Positions 46,351-57,744 of a stretch of DNA of 64,000 nt are shown here, piece after piece. Source of the stretch: an uncultured Thalassotalea sp. (GTDB lineage: Bacteria; Pseudomonadota; Gammaproteobacteria; Enterobacterales; Alteromonadaceae); assembly GCA_947492575.1 (NCBI GenBank), contig CANLNK010000001.1:1240001-1304000 (forward strand), read 5' to 3'. Below the pieces are notes generated by a model that saw only the letters and a list, made by a program, of their open reading frames with translations, was not told the origin of the DNA and ran no database searches. Position numbers and translations under genes: made by a program. The stretch's first letter is position 1; each line of letters begins with the position of its first letter.

Positions 46351-47172
46351 ATGCTCGAAATTAGCATTACACAGATAAGAAACCGTCGCTCAAGGCCAGA
46401 CAATTTAAACGCTGGCTCTTTGTATTCTCGCTTCTTTCTCGCATTATTCAGCATCATCATCACTTTAGTCTCCTTATCATCGACAGCGCAAACAAAGCAC
46501 TACTCACAAGTTCAAAACCTACCTAAACTTAAAGTCGTAACCGAGTTCTGGCCACCATACAATTATCTAGATTCAAACAATGAGTTCTCTGGTAGCTCAA
46601 CAGATTGGGTTAAAGCCGTTTTAACTGATGCTAATGTTGAGTATGACATCACGCAGTATCCTTGGAGTAGGGCTTATCAGATAGCCCAACATACACCAAA
46701 TGTCCTTATTTATTCGATGTTCAAAGCAAAAGAAAGGGAAGCAATGTTTGATTGGCTTTGCCCTTTGCCCAAGTCACCAAAATTTACCGTGTTCAAACTT
46801 GCGGAGCGAGACGATATCGAGATTAATTCGATCGCAGATATCGAAAACTATACGGTGTCTGTCGTCAGAGATTCATACCCTCACATCTACTTAAAGTCAT
46901 ATGGCCTTAAAGATGGCGAAACATTAAAAGTGAGCCCATCACTTGAGCCTATGTTATCGATGATCGAAGCGAAGCGAGTCGATTTATTGATTGGCGTAGA
47001 AGGTGGTTATGTAGACCGTGCAACGCAAGAGCGCTGGCAAGGCAACCTGATAAAACGTGCTTTCACCTTTGATAACCCGGTAGAGCTTTGCATGGGGGTT
47101 AGCAAGAACACAGATAAAGCCCTCCTGAAAAAACTGACTGAAGCCCATCACCACCAATTATCATTGCGTTAA
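46351..47172 (+). CDS. Periplasmic amino-acid-type solute-binding protein (SBP family 3)
   Basis: A 273-residue exported protein with an unusually long basic N-terminus before the hydrophobic leader (about residues 28-47), so the true start may be internal. The mature part opens with LKVVTEFWPPYNYLD and SSTDWVKAVL, the standard opening of family 3 (HisJ/GlnH-like) domains, and has the PWSRAYQIAQ region. No permease or ATPase gene is adjacent. Stand-alone members of this group are common in marine gammaproteobacteria; ligand unknown. Confidence 0.82.
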   Translation: MLEISITQIRNRRSRPDNLNAGSLYSRFFLALFSIIITLVSLSSTAQTKHYSQVQNLPKLKVVTEFWPPYNYLDSNNEFSGSSTDWVKAVLTDANVEYDITQYPWSRAYQIAQHTPNVLIYSMFKAKEREAMFDWLCPLPKSPKFTVFKLAERDDIEINSIADIENYTVSVVRDSYPHIYLKSYGLKDGETLKVSPSLEPMLSMIEAKRVDLLIGVEGGYVDRATQERWQGNLIKRAFTFDNPVELCMGVSKNTDKALLKKLTEAHHHQLSLR

Positions 47173-47315
47173 AATTCACCACTTAATCGAAGAGTTAATT
47201 TTTTAGCTTGAATTCAATTTTTCTATCCCTATATCTGAATTATTGCTGGCGATGGCTTTCTTAAGCATCGTCTTTAATTATCGTAAATAACGAATTCAGA
47301 TAGGAGATGTTTCAG

Positions 47316-49277
47316 ATGTCTGAGACAGGTCAAAAAGAAGTTCATGGTTTTCAAACCGAAGTGAAGCAATTGCTTCAACTAATGATCCACTCACTTTACT
47401 CGAACAAAGAAATTTTCCTTAGAGAGCTTGTTTCAAACGCGGCAGATGCGTCAGACAAGCTTCGCTTTAAAGCACTTTCAGACGCTAACCTTTTTGAAGG
47501 TGACGGCGAGTTGCGCGTGCGCGTAAGTGCAGATAAAGAAAACAACACTGTCACCATTTCTGATAATGGTATTGGTATGACTCACGATCAAATCGTTGAG
47601 CATTTAGGTACTATTGCTAAGTCAGGTACAGCAGAGTTTTTCTCAAAGTTATCTGGTGACCAAGCGGCAGACTCTCAGTTAATTGGTCAGTTTGGTGTTG
47701 GTTTTTACTCGGCATTTATCGTCGCTGATAAAGTGACAGTGCGCTCGCGCGCTGCCGGTGTTCCAGCATCAGAAGGTGTTGAATGGCAAAGTGAAGGCGA
47801 GGGTGAGTTCACGACTGCCAAAATCGAAAAGCCAAACCGCGGTACAGACATCATCTTACACTTAAAAGAAGATGAAACAGAATTTGCGGATGATTGGCGA
47901 TTAAAGTCAATTGTGACTAAGTACTCAGATCATATCTCTGTTTCTGTTGAAATGTTGACACCAGAAGTGCCAGCAGTTGAAGCACAAGCTGAAGAGAAAG
48001 ATGAAGAAGGCAACGTAATTCGTCCGTCGATTGAAGCCCGCGATGCTGAGCCTGCGAAGTGGGAAGCAGTAAACAAAGCAACAGCGCTTTGGACACGTGA
48101 AAAAGCTGACGTTTCAGACGATGAATATAAAGAATTCTACAAACACGTTTCTCATGACTTTGCTGACCCATTACTTTGGGAACACAATAAAGTTGAAGGT
48201 AATACTGAGTACACGTCATTACTTTACGTACCAAGCAAAGCACCGTTTGACATGTACAACCGTGAAAAACAGCACGGCTTAAAACTCTATGTACAGCGCG
48301 TATTCATTATGGATGACGCTGAACAATTTATGCCAACTTACTTACGTTTCGTTAAAGGTTTATTAGATTCGAATGATTTACCACTAAACGTTTCTCGTGA
48401 GATTTTACAAGACAGCAAAGTAACGCAGGCGATTCGCAAAGGTTGTACTAAACGCGTACTTAAAATGCTTGAAAAGCTTGGTAAGAAAGACAAAGAGCAG
48501 TACCAATTATTCTGGAACGAGTTTGGCCAAGTGTTAAAAGAAGGTCCAGCTGAGGACATGGGTAACAAAGAAGCGATTGCTAAGCTACTTCGCTTCGCGT
48601 CAACTCACGAAGACTCTTCAGTACAAAGTGTGTCACTAGCTGATTACATTGAGCGTATGAGAGAAGGTCAAGACAAGATCTTCTACGTGGTTGCAGATAG
48701 CTTCGATGCGGCGAAGAACAGCCCGCACTTAGAAGTATTCCGTAAGAAAGGTATTGAAGTATTACTACTGTCAGACCGTATCGATGAGTGGTTAGTTAGC
48801 CACTTAACAGACTTCGACGGCAAGCAATTACAATCTGTAGCTCGTGGTGGTGTTGACTTAAGTGCGATGGAAGACGAAGAGTCTAAAGAAGCACAAGAGA
48901 AGCTAGAGCAAGAGTTTGACTCAGTTGTTAAGCGCATGAAAGAAGCGCTAGGTGATAAAGTGAAAGAAGTGAAAATTTCTAATCGCTTAACAGACTCACC
49001 AGCAGTTATCGTAACGGCTGAAGATGACATGAGCATCCAAATGCAGAAGTTGATGGCATCTGTAGGTCAAGAAGTGCCTGAGTCGCAGCCAATTTTTGAA
49101 ATTAATGCTGAGCACGAGTTAGTGAAGCATGTTGCAGACGAACAAGACGAAGACAAATTCACACAGTGGGTTGACGTATTGTTTGAACAAGCAACACTAG
49201 CAGAGCGCGGTAGCTTGAAAGATCCAGCATCATTCGTGGCTCGTCTTAACAAGTTAATGTTAAGTCTTACTAAGTAA
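47316..49277 (+). CDS. htpG: Molecular chaperone HtpG (Hsp90)
   Basis: Bacterial Hsp90, an ATP-driven homodimeric chaperone. Start at the ATG at 47316 with AGGAG nine bases upstream; the ATG at 47307 overlaps that ribosome site. The product has 653 residues. The GHKL ATPase pocket is complete: [25 protein letters not shown] and [11 protein letters not shown]. The middle domain contains the catalytic-loop Arg region [12 protein letters not shown] large C-terminal dimerisation domain follows. A strong terminator closes the gene. Confidence 0.97.
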   Translation: MSETGQKEVHGFQTEVKQLLQLMIHSLYSNKEIFLRELVSNAADASDKLRFKALSDANLFEGDGELRVRVSADKENNTVTISDNGIGMTHDQIVEHLGTIAKSGTAEFFSKLSGDQAADSQLIGQFGVGFYSAFIVADKVTVRSRAAGVPASEGVEWQSEGEGEFTTAKIEKPNRGTDIILHLKEDETEFADDWRLKSIVTKYSDHISVSVEMLTPEVPAVEAQAEEKDEEGNVIRPSIEARDAEPAKWEAVNKATALWTREKADVSDDEYKEFYKHVSHDFADPLLWEHNKVEGNTEYTSLLYVPSKAPFDMYNREKQHGLKLYVQRVFIMDDAEQFMPTYLRFVKGLLDSNDLPLNVSREILQDSKVTQAIRKGCTKRVLKMLEKLGKKDKEQYQLFWNEFGQVLKEGPAEDMGNKEAIAKLLRFASTHEDSSVQSVSLADYIERMREGQDKIFYVVADSFDAAKNSPHLEVFRKKGIEVLLLSDRIDEWLVSHLTDFDGKQLQSVARGGVDLSAMEDEESKEAQEKLEQEFDSVVKRMKEALGDKVKEVKISNRLTDSPAVIVTAEDDMSIQMQKLMASVGQEVPESQPIFEINAEHELVKHVADEQDEDKFTQWVDVLFEQATLAERGSLKDPASFVARLNKLMLSLTK

Positions 49278-49294
49278 GGCACAAACCGTATATT

Positions 49295-49322
49295 AAAAAG
49301 GCGCTTAAAGGCGCCTTTTTTG
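49295..49322. terminator. Bidirectional terminator after htpG
   Basis: A 10-bp stem, AAAAAGGCGC (49295-49304) with GCGCCTTTTT (49311-49320), has a six-base loop and lies between convergent htpG and the PepSY gene. Confidence 0.92.
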
Positions 49323-49351
49323 TATCTGTAATTTGTTTTATAGCGATTCCA

Positions 49352-50059
49352 TTAACTGAGAAATCGCCATCTTTTGTGGCGCATTGTGTTAATCAGCATA
49401 AGTAATCCAGACAACACGATAAAACAACCAATTGATGAAGCTAAAATAACGAGCGGATTATTAAAGTTAGAGCGATCTTCATAGTCCATGATATGAAGCA
49501 TCCAAAGAAAGTCGAACATGCGCCATATATCGCTGCGTACAGCGCTAACATCACCTGAAAACCCAGAGATATAGAGGGTTGATTCAAATAGGTCGTCATA
49601 CGTTATTTGCCAAACGGGTAATGATCGGCTGCCTAATTCTGCTGGCGCATTTTCCTTTGTGATCCAACTAACGTTAGCTATGTTGCCTTTTCCTAAATAA
49701 ACCGAGGTTGCTACACCTCTCGCCTCAATTTCAGATAGCGGAGTTAATGGCTGTCCTGTGTTCCCGTTGAGGTAAAGCGTGCCGTCTTTTCCTGTTAATC
49801 GATAAACTAATTGTTCACGTAACTTACTAAGTTCGATCTTGGTGATATCGGGGTATTGCTGGCTTACGCTATCGATAGGGAATACTCCAAGCGCGTTAAG
49901 CGGCTGGCTAGCTGGCTTGTCAACGAGGTGTTGGCCACGCACAATATCAATGGGGACTGCGGTCATATAAAGGCCGCTCACCATCCAAAGCAATAGCTGA
50001 AGGCCTACGAGCGTAGCGGTAATTTTGTGGAGCTTTCTAACAACACGAGACAATTTCAT
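49352..50059 (-). CDS. PepSY-domain membrane protein
   Basis: A 235-residue protein with an N-terminal membrane helix (about residues 11-33, GLQLLLWMVSGLYM), a periplasmic PepSY-like region (about 60-190) containing IKEL-type segments and DGTLYLNGNTGQPLTPL, and a C-terminal helix (about 203-225). This is the small version of the PepSY/PiuB-type membrane protein often linked to iron uptake or reductase systems. No siderophore gene is near. It occupies the htpG-adk interval. Confidence 0.82.
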   Translation of the reverse strand: MKLSRVVRKLHKITATLVGLQLLLWMVSGLYMTAVPIDIVRGQHLVDKPASQPLNALGVFPIDSVSQQYPDITKIELSKLREQLVYRLTGKDGTLYLNGNTGQPLTPLSEIEARGVATSVYLGKGNIANVSWITKENAPAELGSRSLPVWQITYDDLFESTLYISGFSGDVSAVRSDIWRMFDFLWMLHIMDYEDRSNFNNPLVILASSIGCFIVLSGLLMLINTMRHKRWRFLS

Positions 50060-50222
50060 TTGTTATTGTTTTAATTGGGATTTAAATAAGTTTTTGTTGT
50101 GAAGAAGACTATAGGCTTAGGCTGATTTAAATACAATGCTTTGTTAGCGCGAGCCAACGCGCTAATTTATGTAGCGACTAATGAAGTAGCCAATGTAGTA
50201 ACTGATGCAGCTAATATATGGA

Positions 50223-50876
50223 TTATATTACGTTAATTCGCTTGGCAAGTGCTTCAGCAAAAGCACGGTAACCTTGCGCATTTAAATGTACTCCATCTGA
50301 TTTCAGTGCAGGCGAACCTAAAAGGTCCGTTAAAGATTCCAAATCAGAGACCAGATTGTATTCTTCGGCGAGCTCTTCGTAAGCAGGGAAGGTTGATAAA
50401 AGTATCGCTGGCTTTGGCACTCCTACCAACAGCACTTGTGCACCATTGGATTGGATAAGGTTAATCATGTTCGCTAGGTTGGCTTTAAGTTTTGCCTTCG
50501 GTAATTTGCGCAGCAAGTCATTGCCTCCATGGCAAAGAATGACTAAATCAACAGTGTTAGTAGCCAAATAACGCTCAAGTCTTTGCAGCCCTTTTTCACT
50601 TACCTCTCCTGAAACACCTTCATTAATGACATCAATGCCTAAAATATTTGATAGCTGACTAGGGTAACTCTGTGCTTTGCTAGCACCGACACCTTGGGTA
50701 AGGCTATCGCCAAAAGCCAATATTTTACTATTTTTGGCGACAATAATACGCTCGGGTTCGCTTGAGCAGCCCGAAAGAATTAAAAGTAAAACAACCGATT
50801 GAAAAAATACTTTAAACATATGAAGTCTTTGCTTTATGGAAATGCGATACGTCACTGGGCGTGTATAGTTAGACAT
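50223..50876 (-). CDS. SGNH/GDSL arylesterase-type lipoprotein (TesA-like)
   Basis: A 217-residue esterase or lysophospholipase of the TesA group. Blocks: ILAFGDSLTQGVGA with the nucleophile Ser, the Gly block NEGVSGE, the HGGND Asn block, and SDGVHLNAQGYR with the catalytic Asp-His. The leader ends in the lipobox LSGC, so it is a lipoprotein. The ATG at 50876 overlaps the VOC gene by eight bases; the in-frame ATG at 50819 would give a more ordinary 17-residue leader, so the start is uncertain. It is probably co-transcribed with the VOC gene. Confidence 0.85.
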   Translation of the reverse strand: MSNYTRPVTYRISIKQRLHMFKVFFQSVVLLLILSGCSSEPERIIVAKNSKILAFGDSLTQGVGASKAQSYPSQLSNILGIDVINEGVSGEVSEKGLQRLERYLATNTVDLVILCHGGNDLLRKLPKAKLKANLANMINLIQSNGAQVLLVGVPKPAILLSTFPAYEELAEEYNLVSDLESLTDLLGSPALKSDGVHLNAQGYRAFAEALAKRINVI

Positions 50877-51240
50877 GTTGATCGAATAAGATAGTATTGC
50901 CGTCAGGATCTGTTACTGAAAAGCTTGCTGGTCCTTGTTCCGTTTCTATTGCATCCGCTTTAACTTCTATACCTTGTTCACCAAGCTTTTGGTGAATATC
51001 TCGCACGTCATCAAATGTTGTTAATGGGCTAGCATCAGTATCCCAGCCCGGATTGAAGGTGAGAATATTGCCTTCAAACATGCCTTGAAAAAGTCCTATG
51101 TTGGTATCGCCATTCTTCATAATAAGGAAGTTATGCGCCATTTCGCCAGCGTATACGGTAAAGCCAAGTTTCTCGTAAAACGCCTTTGACGTTGCTAAAT
51201 CTTTGACTGATAAACTAAGGGAGAAGCCACCAAGTTTCAT
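50869..51240 (-). CDS. VOC-superfamily (glyoxalase/bleomycin resistance-like) protein
   Basis: A 123-residue protein with the paired beta-alpha-beta-beta-beta modules of the VOC fold: KLGGFSLSLSVKDLATSKAFYEKLGF at the start and SFSVTDPDGNTILFDQ at the end. Members bind a divalent metal and act as lyases, dioxygenases or resistance proteins. The function here is unknown. It overlaps the SGNH gene downstream. Confidence 0.85.
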   Translation of the reverse strand: MKLGGFSLSLSVKDLATSKAFYEKLGFTVYAGEMAHNFLIMKNGDTNIGLFQGMFEGNILTFNPGWDTDASPLTTFDDVRDIHQKLGEQGIEVKADAIETEQGPASFSVTDPDGNTILFDQHV

Positions 51241-52233
<993 letters not shown>

Positions 52234-52267
52234 TCCGACGTCGTTGGTCTAAACCACAAGTTTATTG

Positions 52268-52294
52268 AAAAGCCCGCCATATGCGGGCTTTTTT
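52268..52294 (+). terminator. Intrinsic terminator after adk
   Basis: AAAAGCCCGC (52268-52277) pairs with GCGGGCTTTT (52283-52292), with a CATAT loop and a further T-run, 34 bases after the adk stop. Confidence 0.92.
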
Positions 52295-52338
52295 GTGCCT
52301 CAAATCTATACCTAGCAATTATACCAATCATCTTTAAA

Positions 52339-52662
52339 TGTGCTCTAATTGGAAGACATGCTGTTGTTATCGTTGACGGTGCTGGCTGGCACACCTTTGA
52401 TACCGCAGCGCCATTTGATAATGTCACGCTTATAAAGCTACCACCATATTCACCAGAGCTAAATCCAATTGAACAAGTCTGGAGCTGGATACGTCAGCAC
52501 TGTTTATCTAACAGAGTTTTATTATTTCATGTGCAACATGGTGTCACTGGAGAAGAGGAACAACCACTCAATACATGGAAGATACTTTATCTATCGCTCG
52601 AAAATGAACAGGCATTAAAAGCACGTTTTGAGCGCATGAATAATGCCAAAGCGTTGCCTTAA
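52339..52662 (+). pseudogene. IS630-type transposase remnant (C-terminal part)
   Basis: An open frame without a start codon ends in TAA at 52660-52662 and encodes the C-terminal DDE region of IS630/Tc1-type transposases: HAVVIVDGAGWHT, LIKLPPYSPELNPIEQVWSWI, with the last catalytic Asp and Glu. The N-terminal two thirds are missing, and the tail after LSN does not resemble the usual family C-terminus. It is a decayed insertion-sequence fragment in the place where hemH often follows adk. No intact terminal inverted repeats were identified. Confidence 0.85.
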
Positions 52663-52880
52663 TATGTCGAAATTTACATACGAGATGTTTTAGGAATTGA
52701 GCTTAAAAGACGGTTTTCCTAACACGGTATTATTAAGTGGTGATGGTTTGATTCGGCCCCAAGAATTTTAACTCGCCATCAATTAGTGTTCGATTAGTAG
52801 TAAATACCGGACGATAGCACAATTATCCGATTTGAATTTGCTAAATAATCTGAAGTTTAAAACGGTTTACAAAGGGTTTA

Positions 52881-53993
52881 ATGGTTAAATTTATGATAGA
52901 AAACCAACGAATATTGACTCTTGCACTAAAACAGCCATTGCTCAAATTTATATTCGTAGCTTTTACATGTGTTATGTTCAGTGCTTGCAATGATCATGCA
53001 GAGCCTTCGCGTCAATTAACTGTAGAGTTTGCCGAGCAAGCTTTAGAGGGCTTGATCAGTAACAGAGTTGTCGTCACAGCTGATGGAACTGTGTTGGTTG
53101 CAACGGACCAAGGTGCATATAAATCAATTGATAAAGGGGATAGTTGGCAGTTAATTTCGCCTGGGAATTGGAATATCAATGACATTGTTGAAATAGACAC
53201 ATTACATTTCATGATATCAGGGAAGAATAGAGAAACCGCTTTTCTTAGTGAAACTTTTGATGGTGGTGTAACGTGGCATCAATTGAGGACGAATTTTGGT
53301 GCTCAAGAGAGTCGAGGCTCACAGCTTATCAATAGATTGCATTGGGATGATAACACTCAAACTCTTTTTGGTGTTGGGATAGATGTTCTCGCGAAATCAC
53401 TTGATAAAGGTATCAATTGGGAACTCGTGTCAGGCATTTGGAATGGTTTTGGTTCTGGAATGAGGTCGATTGCTTATTCGAATATTCAAAATATCGCGTT
53501 TTATGGCGGACAAGGCGCCATCGAAAATCCAATCTTAAAAAAAGTAGATGTTTATACTGCTAGTGAAGACTTTATTGATGTGACACATTTGTTACCAGCT
53601 CCAAGTACGATTGAAGAAATACAGTTTGACTCTCAGAATGAGAATACACTATTTGTATCTGGAGAAGGAGGAATTATTACCTCTAATGATTTAGGGGCGA
53701 CATGGACTCCCTTACTCATTAATGATAACTCTCGCTTTTATTTTGATTTTATTTTAGACGAACGCTTTTCAGAGCATATTTATACCGCTGGCTGGAACAA
53801 GCTATTTACTGACCCTCAACCTTTAACGATAGAACTGAGCATAGATGGAGGAGTAACTTGGCAACAGTTTACCCATCCAAATCAAAAGCTTTTTGGTGGT
53901 GTACGAACAATGGACGTACTTTATGAAGGTGATGAAGCAATACTCTACTTTGGATTATACAAAGGCGGTGTTATGAGAGCATATTTGAAATAA
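52881..53993 (+). CDS. BNR/Asp-box beta-propeller lipoprotein
   Basis: A 370-residue exported protein with lipobox FSAC (Cys36). At least five Asp-box motifs of the S-x-D-x-G-x-T-W type are seen: SIDKGDSWQ, TFDGGVTWH, SLDKGINWE, SNDLGATWT and SIDGGVTWQ, spaced through the chain. This indicates a sialidase/sortilin-like propeller. Catalytic residues of sialidases are not evident, so a binding or structural role is more likely. It follows the transposase remnant and stands alone. Confidence 0.8.
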   Translation: MVKFMIENQRILTLALKQPLLKFIFVAFTCVMFSACNDHAEPSRQLTVEFAEQALEGLISNRVVVTADGTVLVATDQGAYKSIDKGDSWQLISPGNWNINDIVEIDTLHFMISGKNRETAFLSETFDGGVTWHQLRTNFGAQESRGSQLINRLHWDDNTQTLFGVGIDVLAKSLDKGINWELVSGIWNGFGSGMRSIAYSNIQNIAFYGGQGAIENPILKKVDVYTASEDFIDVTHLLPAPSTIEEIQFDSQNENTLFVSGEGGIITSNDLGATWTPLLINDNSRFYFDFILDERFSEHIYTAGWNKLFTDPQPLTIELSIDGGVTWQQFTHPNQKLFGGVRTMDVLYEGDEAILYFGLYKGGVMRAYLK

Positions 53994-54435
53994 GTTAATT
54001 GGATTATTGATGCTTATGAAATAATAAACCGTGTAGATATAGGATACAAAAAACTTGATTTACAAAAGGGGATGATAGGTAATTTATATTTCAATAAAAT
54101 TACGACAGAGCATTACCGCATGCAGGCTAAACTTTTCCTACTTTTATTACTTTTCTAAAAAGGGTAGATAGATTTTTAAGAAATAGTACGCAATGCACTC
54201 TCCTTTAAGGACAAATATGCGCTACTAGAAGTGTATCATTTACGAGAAATATTGTTATGAAATAAAGGTTTTATAATTCTGGTTGTTAATTTGTTTAACG
54301 AGTTCGAAATGGCTGTCATAATAGCTTGATATATAAGGATAGTTGCAGCTTAAATATTACTGGTTGTGCATAAGCATACATCTTTATTCAATTACCAGTG
54401 ATGTGATTAGTGGCAATAAATCTATCTATGTTCGA
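53994..54435. other. Gene-free AT-rich stretch
   Basis: About 440 bases with no convincing open frame, hairpin terminator or repeat on either strand. A 64-codon plus-strand frame (54343-54537) overlaps the truncated GNAT gene and has no coding character. Confidence 0.5.
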
Positions 54436-54729
54436 CTAATTTTCAGAAGCAAACTCTTTCCACGCAGCCATTGCACAGTCAGCAACAGCAATAAGTGTAT
54501 TACGAGGCGCTGCATCTTTGGCGGATTCCTCAGTTGAATCACAATATTCAGCAACGAGTAAATGGCAGTTTTCGGCGTTAACCAGCTCTGCGATATCGTA
54601 ATAATGAATTTCCCCCTTTCTTAGCACCGTGGTTAACAGTCTCTCGGCACTAATTACGCCCTGTTCAAATGCTAGCAGAGTAGGAAGATCGGAGAGGGAA
54701 GCAGGGCGGAAACGAATACCGTCTGACAT
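54436..54729 (-). pseudogene. Truncated GNAT-family acetyltransferase (N-terminal half)
   Basis: A 97-residue frame with a good ribosome site (GGAGC) whose first 70 residues resemble the N-terminus of GNAT acetyltransferases (IRFRPASLSDLPTLLAFEQGVI, GEIHYYDIAELV, CHLLVAEYCD). The acetyl-CoA binding half (the R/Q-x-x-G-x-G/A motif) is missing: after LIAVADC the frame ends within 20 residues, and downstream sequence is non-coding. It is therefore probably a broken gene, though a short stand-alone product cannot be excluded. Confidence 0.65.
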
Positions 54730-54784
54730 AAAATAGCTCCATGATAATAGTTAGCGGGCAGACATCCTTGGCCCTAAACACGGA

Positions 54785-55219
54785 TTAGAGTGTCGTTGAG
54801 CTTACGGTGATTTTGCCATACAGGTATTTGATGATATCACGTGTTGTCATAATGCCAATTGGCTTTTTAGCTTCATTAACAATTGGTAAGCAGGATAAAT
54901 TATGTTGATAAAAACGTTTAACGGCGGCTGCTAAACTCGATGTGCTTACTAGGCTGATGGGATTGCGGCTGGCGATTTGGTGAACGCGCTTATTTAATGT
55001 GGCTTTGTCTTTATCTGTTTCCGATGCAAGTCCAATATTGGGGCTAATTGCTTTGAATAAATCACGATCAGAGAGAATTCCGGTCAGCTCGCCTTTGCTG
55101 TCTACTACAAGCAAGTGGTGGAATTTGTATTTGCAAAACAAATTGTACGCAAGGCTTAACCTGTCATCTAGGTGAATCGTTACGACCTCTTTAGACATCA
55201 ACTCGGTAATAGTGGGCAT
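54785..55219 (-). CDS. CBS-domain pair protein
   Basis: A 144-residue cytoplasmic protein made of two tandem CBS motifs (about residues 4-60 and 78-138): HHLLVVDSKGELTGILSDRDLFKAI and LSCLPIVNEAKKPIGIMTTRDIIKYL. Such pairs bind adenine nucleotides and act as energy sensors. The ATG at 55219 is preferred over a TTG at 55231. There is no partner domain; its target is unknown. Confidence 0.87.
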   Translation of the reverse strand: MPTITELMSKEVVTIHLDDRLSLAYNLFCKYKFHHLLVVDSKGELTGILSDRDLFKAISPNIGLASETDKDKATLNKRVHQIASRNPISLVSTSSLAAAVKRFYQHNLSCLPIVNEAKKPIGIMTTRDIIKYLYGKITVSSTTL

Positions 55220-55317
55220 AAATAAAATCAACCAATAAGTTGCGAAATTAAACGGCTTATTGGTTGATTATAATAGGTTTTACTAATTCAACTAGTGAGT
55301 GCTAGCGAAAACTCATG

Positions 55318-56925
55318 CTATGCGGCTTTTTCTCCAGTAGCACTGTCGCTCTCAGACTCAACTTGTCTAATAAGGTAATCAAAAGCTGCAAGGCTTGCGT
55401 TAGCACCAGCGCCCATGGCAATGATGATTTGCTTGTAAGGTGTTGTTGTTACATCACCCGCTGCAAACAAGCCTTCCATCGATGTTTCACCTTTCTCGTT
55501 AACAATGATCTCGCCACGATTTGTCAGGTCGATATCGCCATCTAACCATTCAGCATTTGGTACTAAACCGATTTGAACGAAAATTCCGGCTAGTTCAACT
55601 TTGTGGCTATCGCCTGTTGCTCGATCTGTATACTGAAGACCGGTAACCTTATTGCCATCACCTAACACTTCTGTTGTTTGTGCTTGCGTAGTGATGGTGA
55701 TGTTACCCATTGAATTTGCTTTACGCTGCAATACATCATCGGCACGAAGTTTAGAGTCAAACTCCAACACTGTTACATGTTCAACGATACCTGCGAGGTC
55801 GATAGCTGCTTCAATACCTGAGTTACCGCCACCGATAACAGCAACTTTCTTACCTTTGAACAGTGGGCCGTCACAGTGCGGACAGTACGCTACACCTGAG
55901 CCTGAGTATTCTGCTTCACCAGGTACGTTCATTTTTCTCCAGCGTGCGCCAGTGGCAACAATAATACTCTTACTGTTCAGTGTTGCGCCGTTGTCTAACT
56001 CTACGCTTAGCTTGGCATTAGGTAGGCCGTTATGTGTGTTGTCCTTAGATAACTTAACTGCTTTTGAGCCCGTCATAATGTCAACGTCGTAGTCTTTTAC
56101 GTGCTCTTCTAAGCTTGCAACAAGCTTAGGACCTTCAGTTTTCTTCACTGAGATAAAGTTCTCAATGCCGACGGTTTCTAATACTTGGCCACCGAATCGA
56201 TCTGCCACGATACCTGTTTTAATGCCTTTTCGTGCTGCGTAAACCGCTGCTGACGCTGCAGCCGGGCCACCACCAACAATCAATACATCAAATGCTTCTT
56301 TCGCATTAAGTTTTTCAGCTTGTTTCGCGCCAGAGTTTGTATCTACTTTCTTTAAAATATCGCCAAGTGTCATACGACCTTGCGAGAAGCTTTCGCCATT
56401 AAGATAAACACTTGGTACCGCCATAATGTTGCGGCTAGACACTTCGTCTTCAAACAAAGCACCGTCAATCATGGTATTGGTAATGCTTGGGTTAATCGCT
56501 GCCATGATGTTTAGCGCTTGTACAACATCTGGACAGTTTTGACAGCTTAATGAGATGTAAGTGTCAAAGTGGAATTCACCTTCAAGCGACTTAATTTGCT
56601 CAATTTCGTCTTCTGTCACTTTAATTGGGTGACCACCACTATGTAACAACGCTAATACTAATGACGTGAATTCGTGACCTAGTGGAATACCAGCAAATGT
56701 CATTGCCGAACCACTTTCACTGTGCACTGTCATCGAAGGAATGCGAGCATTATCGTCGCTACTATCTGTAATGCTAATTAGCGACGAAAGTTCATTAATT
56801 TCTTCCGCTAACTGCTTTAATTCTTGAGATTTTGCACTGTCATCAACTGCTAGGCTTAAAGTTACTGATTTAGTCAGGTTAGCCAAGTAAGTTTTAAGTT
56901 GTGCTTTTAGTTGTTCGTTTAACAT
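55318..56925 (-). CDS. ahpF: Alkyl hydroperoxide reductase subunit F
   Basis: Flavoprotein that passes electrons from NADH to AhpC. The start at 56925 has GGAG five bases upstream and yields 535 residues; the frame extends to 56982. The N-terminal tandem thioredoxin-like domain carries Cys128-x-x-Cys131 (SCQNC). The FAD motif [18 protein letters not shown], the second disulfide CPHC, the NADH motif [12 protein letters not shown] and the C-terminal [13 protein letters not shown] follow. It lies downstream of ahpC, separated by a terminator-like hairpin. Confidence 0.96.
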   Translation of the reverse strand: MLNEQLKAQLKTYLANLTKSVTLSLAVDDSAKSQELKQLAEEINELSSLISITDSSDDNARIPSMTVHSESGSAMTFAGIPLGHEFTSLVLALLHSGGHPIKVTEDEIEQIKSLEGEFHFDTYISLSCQNCPDVVQALNIMAAINPSITNTMIDGALFEDEVSSRNIMAVPSVYLNGESFSQGRMTLGDILKKVDTNSGAKQAEKLNAKEAFDVLIVGGGPAAASAAVYAARKGIKTGIVADRFGGQVLETVGIENFISVKKTEGPKLVASLEEHVKDYDVDIMTGSKAVKLSKDNTHNGLPNAKLSVELDNGATLNSKSIIVATGARWRKMNVPGEAEYSGSGVAYCPHCDGPLFKGKKVAVIGGGNSGIEAAIDLAGIVEHVTVLEFDSKLRADDVLQRKANSMGNITITTQAQTTEVLGDGNKVTGLQYTDRATGDSHKVELAGIFVQIGLVPNAEWLDGDIDLTNRGEIIVNEKGETSMEGLFAAGDVTTTPYKQIIIAMGAGANASLAAFDYLIRQVESESDSATGEKAA

Positions 56926-56991
56926 ATCAACTCCTAGTGCCCATAAGGCATTGACGCATTGGCTACACCAGTGATGCAGCAAAATTTAGAT

Positions 56992-57031
56992 AAAAAAGGC
57001 CTAACTCAAAAATGAGTCAAAAGAGTAGGCC
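56992..57031 (-). terminator. Terminator/attenuator between ahpC and ahpF
   Basis: Outer stem GGCCTA (56998-57003) with TAGGCC (57026-57031) and a nested stem ACTCA (57004-57008) with TGAGT (57013-57017), followed on the minus strand by six T. It could reduce read-through so that AhpC is made in excess of AhpF. Confidence 0.7.
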
Positions 57032-57174
57032 GTCAAATTTAATGAAACTTGGGAAATATACTGGTGTCAGCAGGGAGAAGCTGTCACCAGTATTAGCTAT
57101 GGCCGAGCGCTAAACGCTACACCGTAAACACATGGTTTGAGGCGGTTCAGCGCAGCCTTAACTAGAGAGTAGGT

Positions 57175-57744
57175 TTAGATTTTACCTACTAAGTCTAATG
57201 AAGGAGCTAATGTCTCTTCACCTGGTGTCCATGCAGCAGGACAAACTTCGCCGTCGTGCTCAGCTACGTATTGTGCAGCTTGAATCTTACGAACTAGTTC
57301 AGCAGCAGAACGGCCGATACCTAGGTCGTGAATTTCAGCAACTTTGATTTCGCCTTCTGGGTTGATAACGAAAGTACCGCGAAGTGCTAAACCGTCTTCT
57401 TCAATCATAACACCGAAGTTACGAGTGATTGCGCCAGTTGGGTCGCCAATCATTGGGAAGCTGATCTTACCAATTGTGTCTGACGCATCGTGCCATGCTT
57501 TGTGCGTGAAGTGAGTGTCAGTTGATACAGAGTAAACTTCAACGCCCATTTCTTGTAACTTAGCGTAGTGGTCAGCCATGTCACCTAATTCAGTAGGACA
57601 AACGAAAGTGAAGTCAGCTGGGTAGAACATAACTACAGACCATTTGCCTAATAAGTCTTGCTCGCTTACTTCAACGAAGTCGCCCTTGTGAAATGCAGTT
57701 GCGTTGAATGGTAAAATCTTTGTATTGATGATTGATTGAGTCAT
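57175..57744 (-). CDS. ahpC: Alkyl hydroperoxide reductase subunit C (peroxiredoxin)
   Basis: Typical 2-Cys peroxiredoxin that reduces H2O2 and organic peroxides. The 189-residue product has peroxidatic Cys49 in [10 protein letters not shown] and resolving Cys168 in GEVCPAAW, plus the [14 protein letters not shown] segment. It is expressed upstream of ahpF on the same strand. An OxyR site is expected in the upstream region but could not be recognised with confidence. Confidence 0.97.
   Translation of the reverse strand: MTQSIINTKILPFNATAFHKGDFVEVSEQDLLGKWSVVMFYPADFTFVCPTELGDMADHYAKLQEMGVEVYSVSTDTHFTHKAWHDASDTIGKISFPMIGDPTGAITRNFGVMIEEDGLALRGTFVINPEGEIKVAEIHDLGIGRSAAELVRKIQAAQYVAEHDGEVCPAAWTPGEETLAPSLDLVGKI

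Noticed and set aside
50144-50165. TTAGCGCG/CGCGCTAA hairpin downstream of the SGNH gene
   Set aside because: A perfect 8-bp stem, but no T-run follows on the minus strand; left uncalled as a terminator.
54343-54537. 64-codon plus-strand open frame overlapping the GNAT fragment
   Set aside because: Opposite-strand shadow of the broken gene with low coding character.
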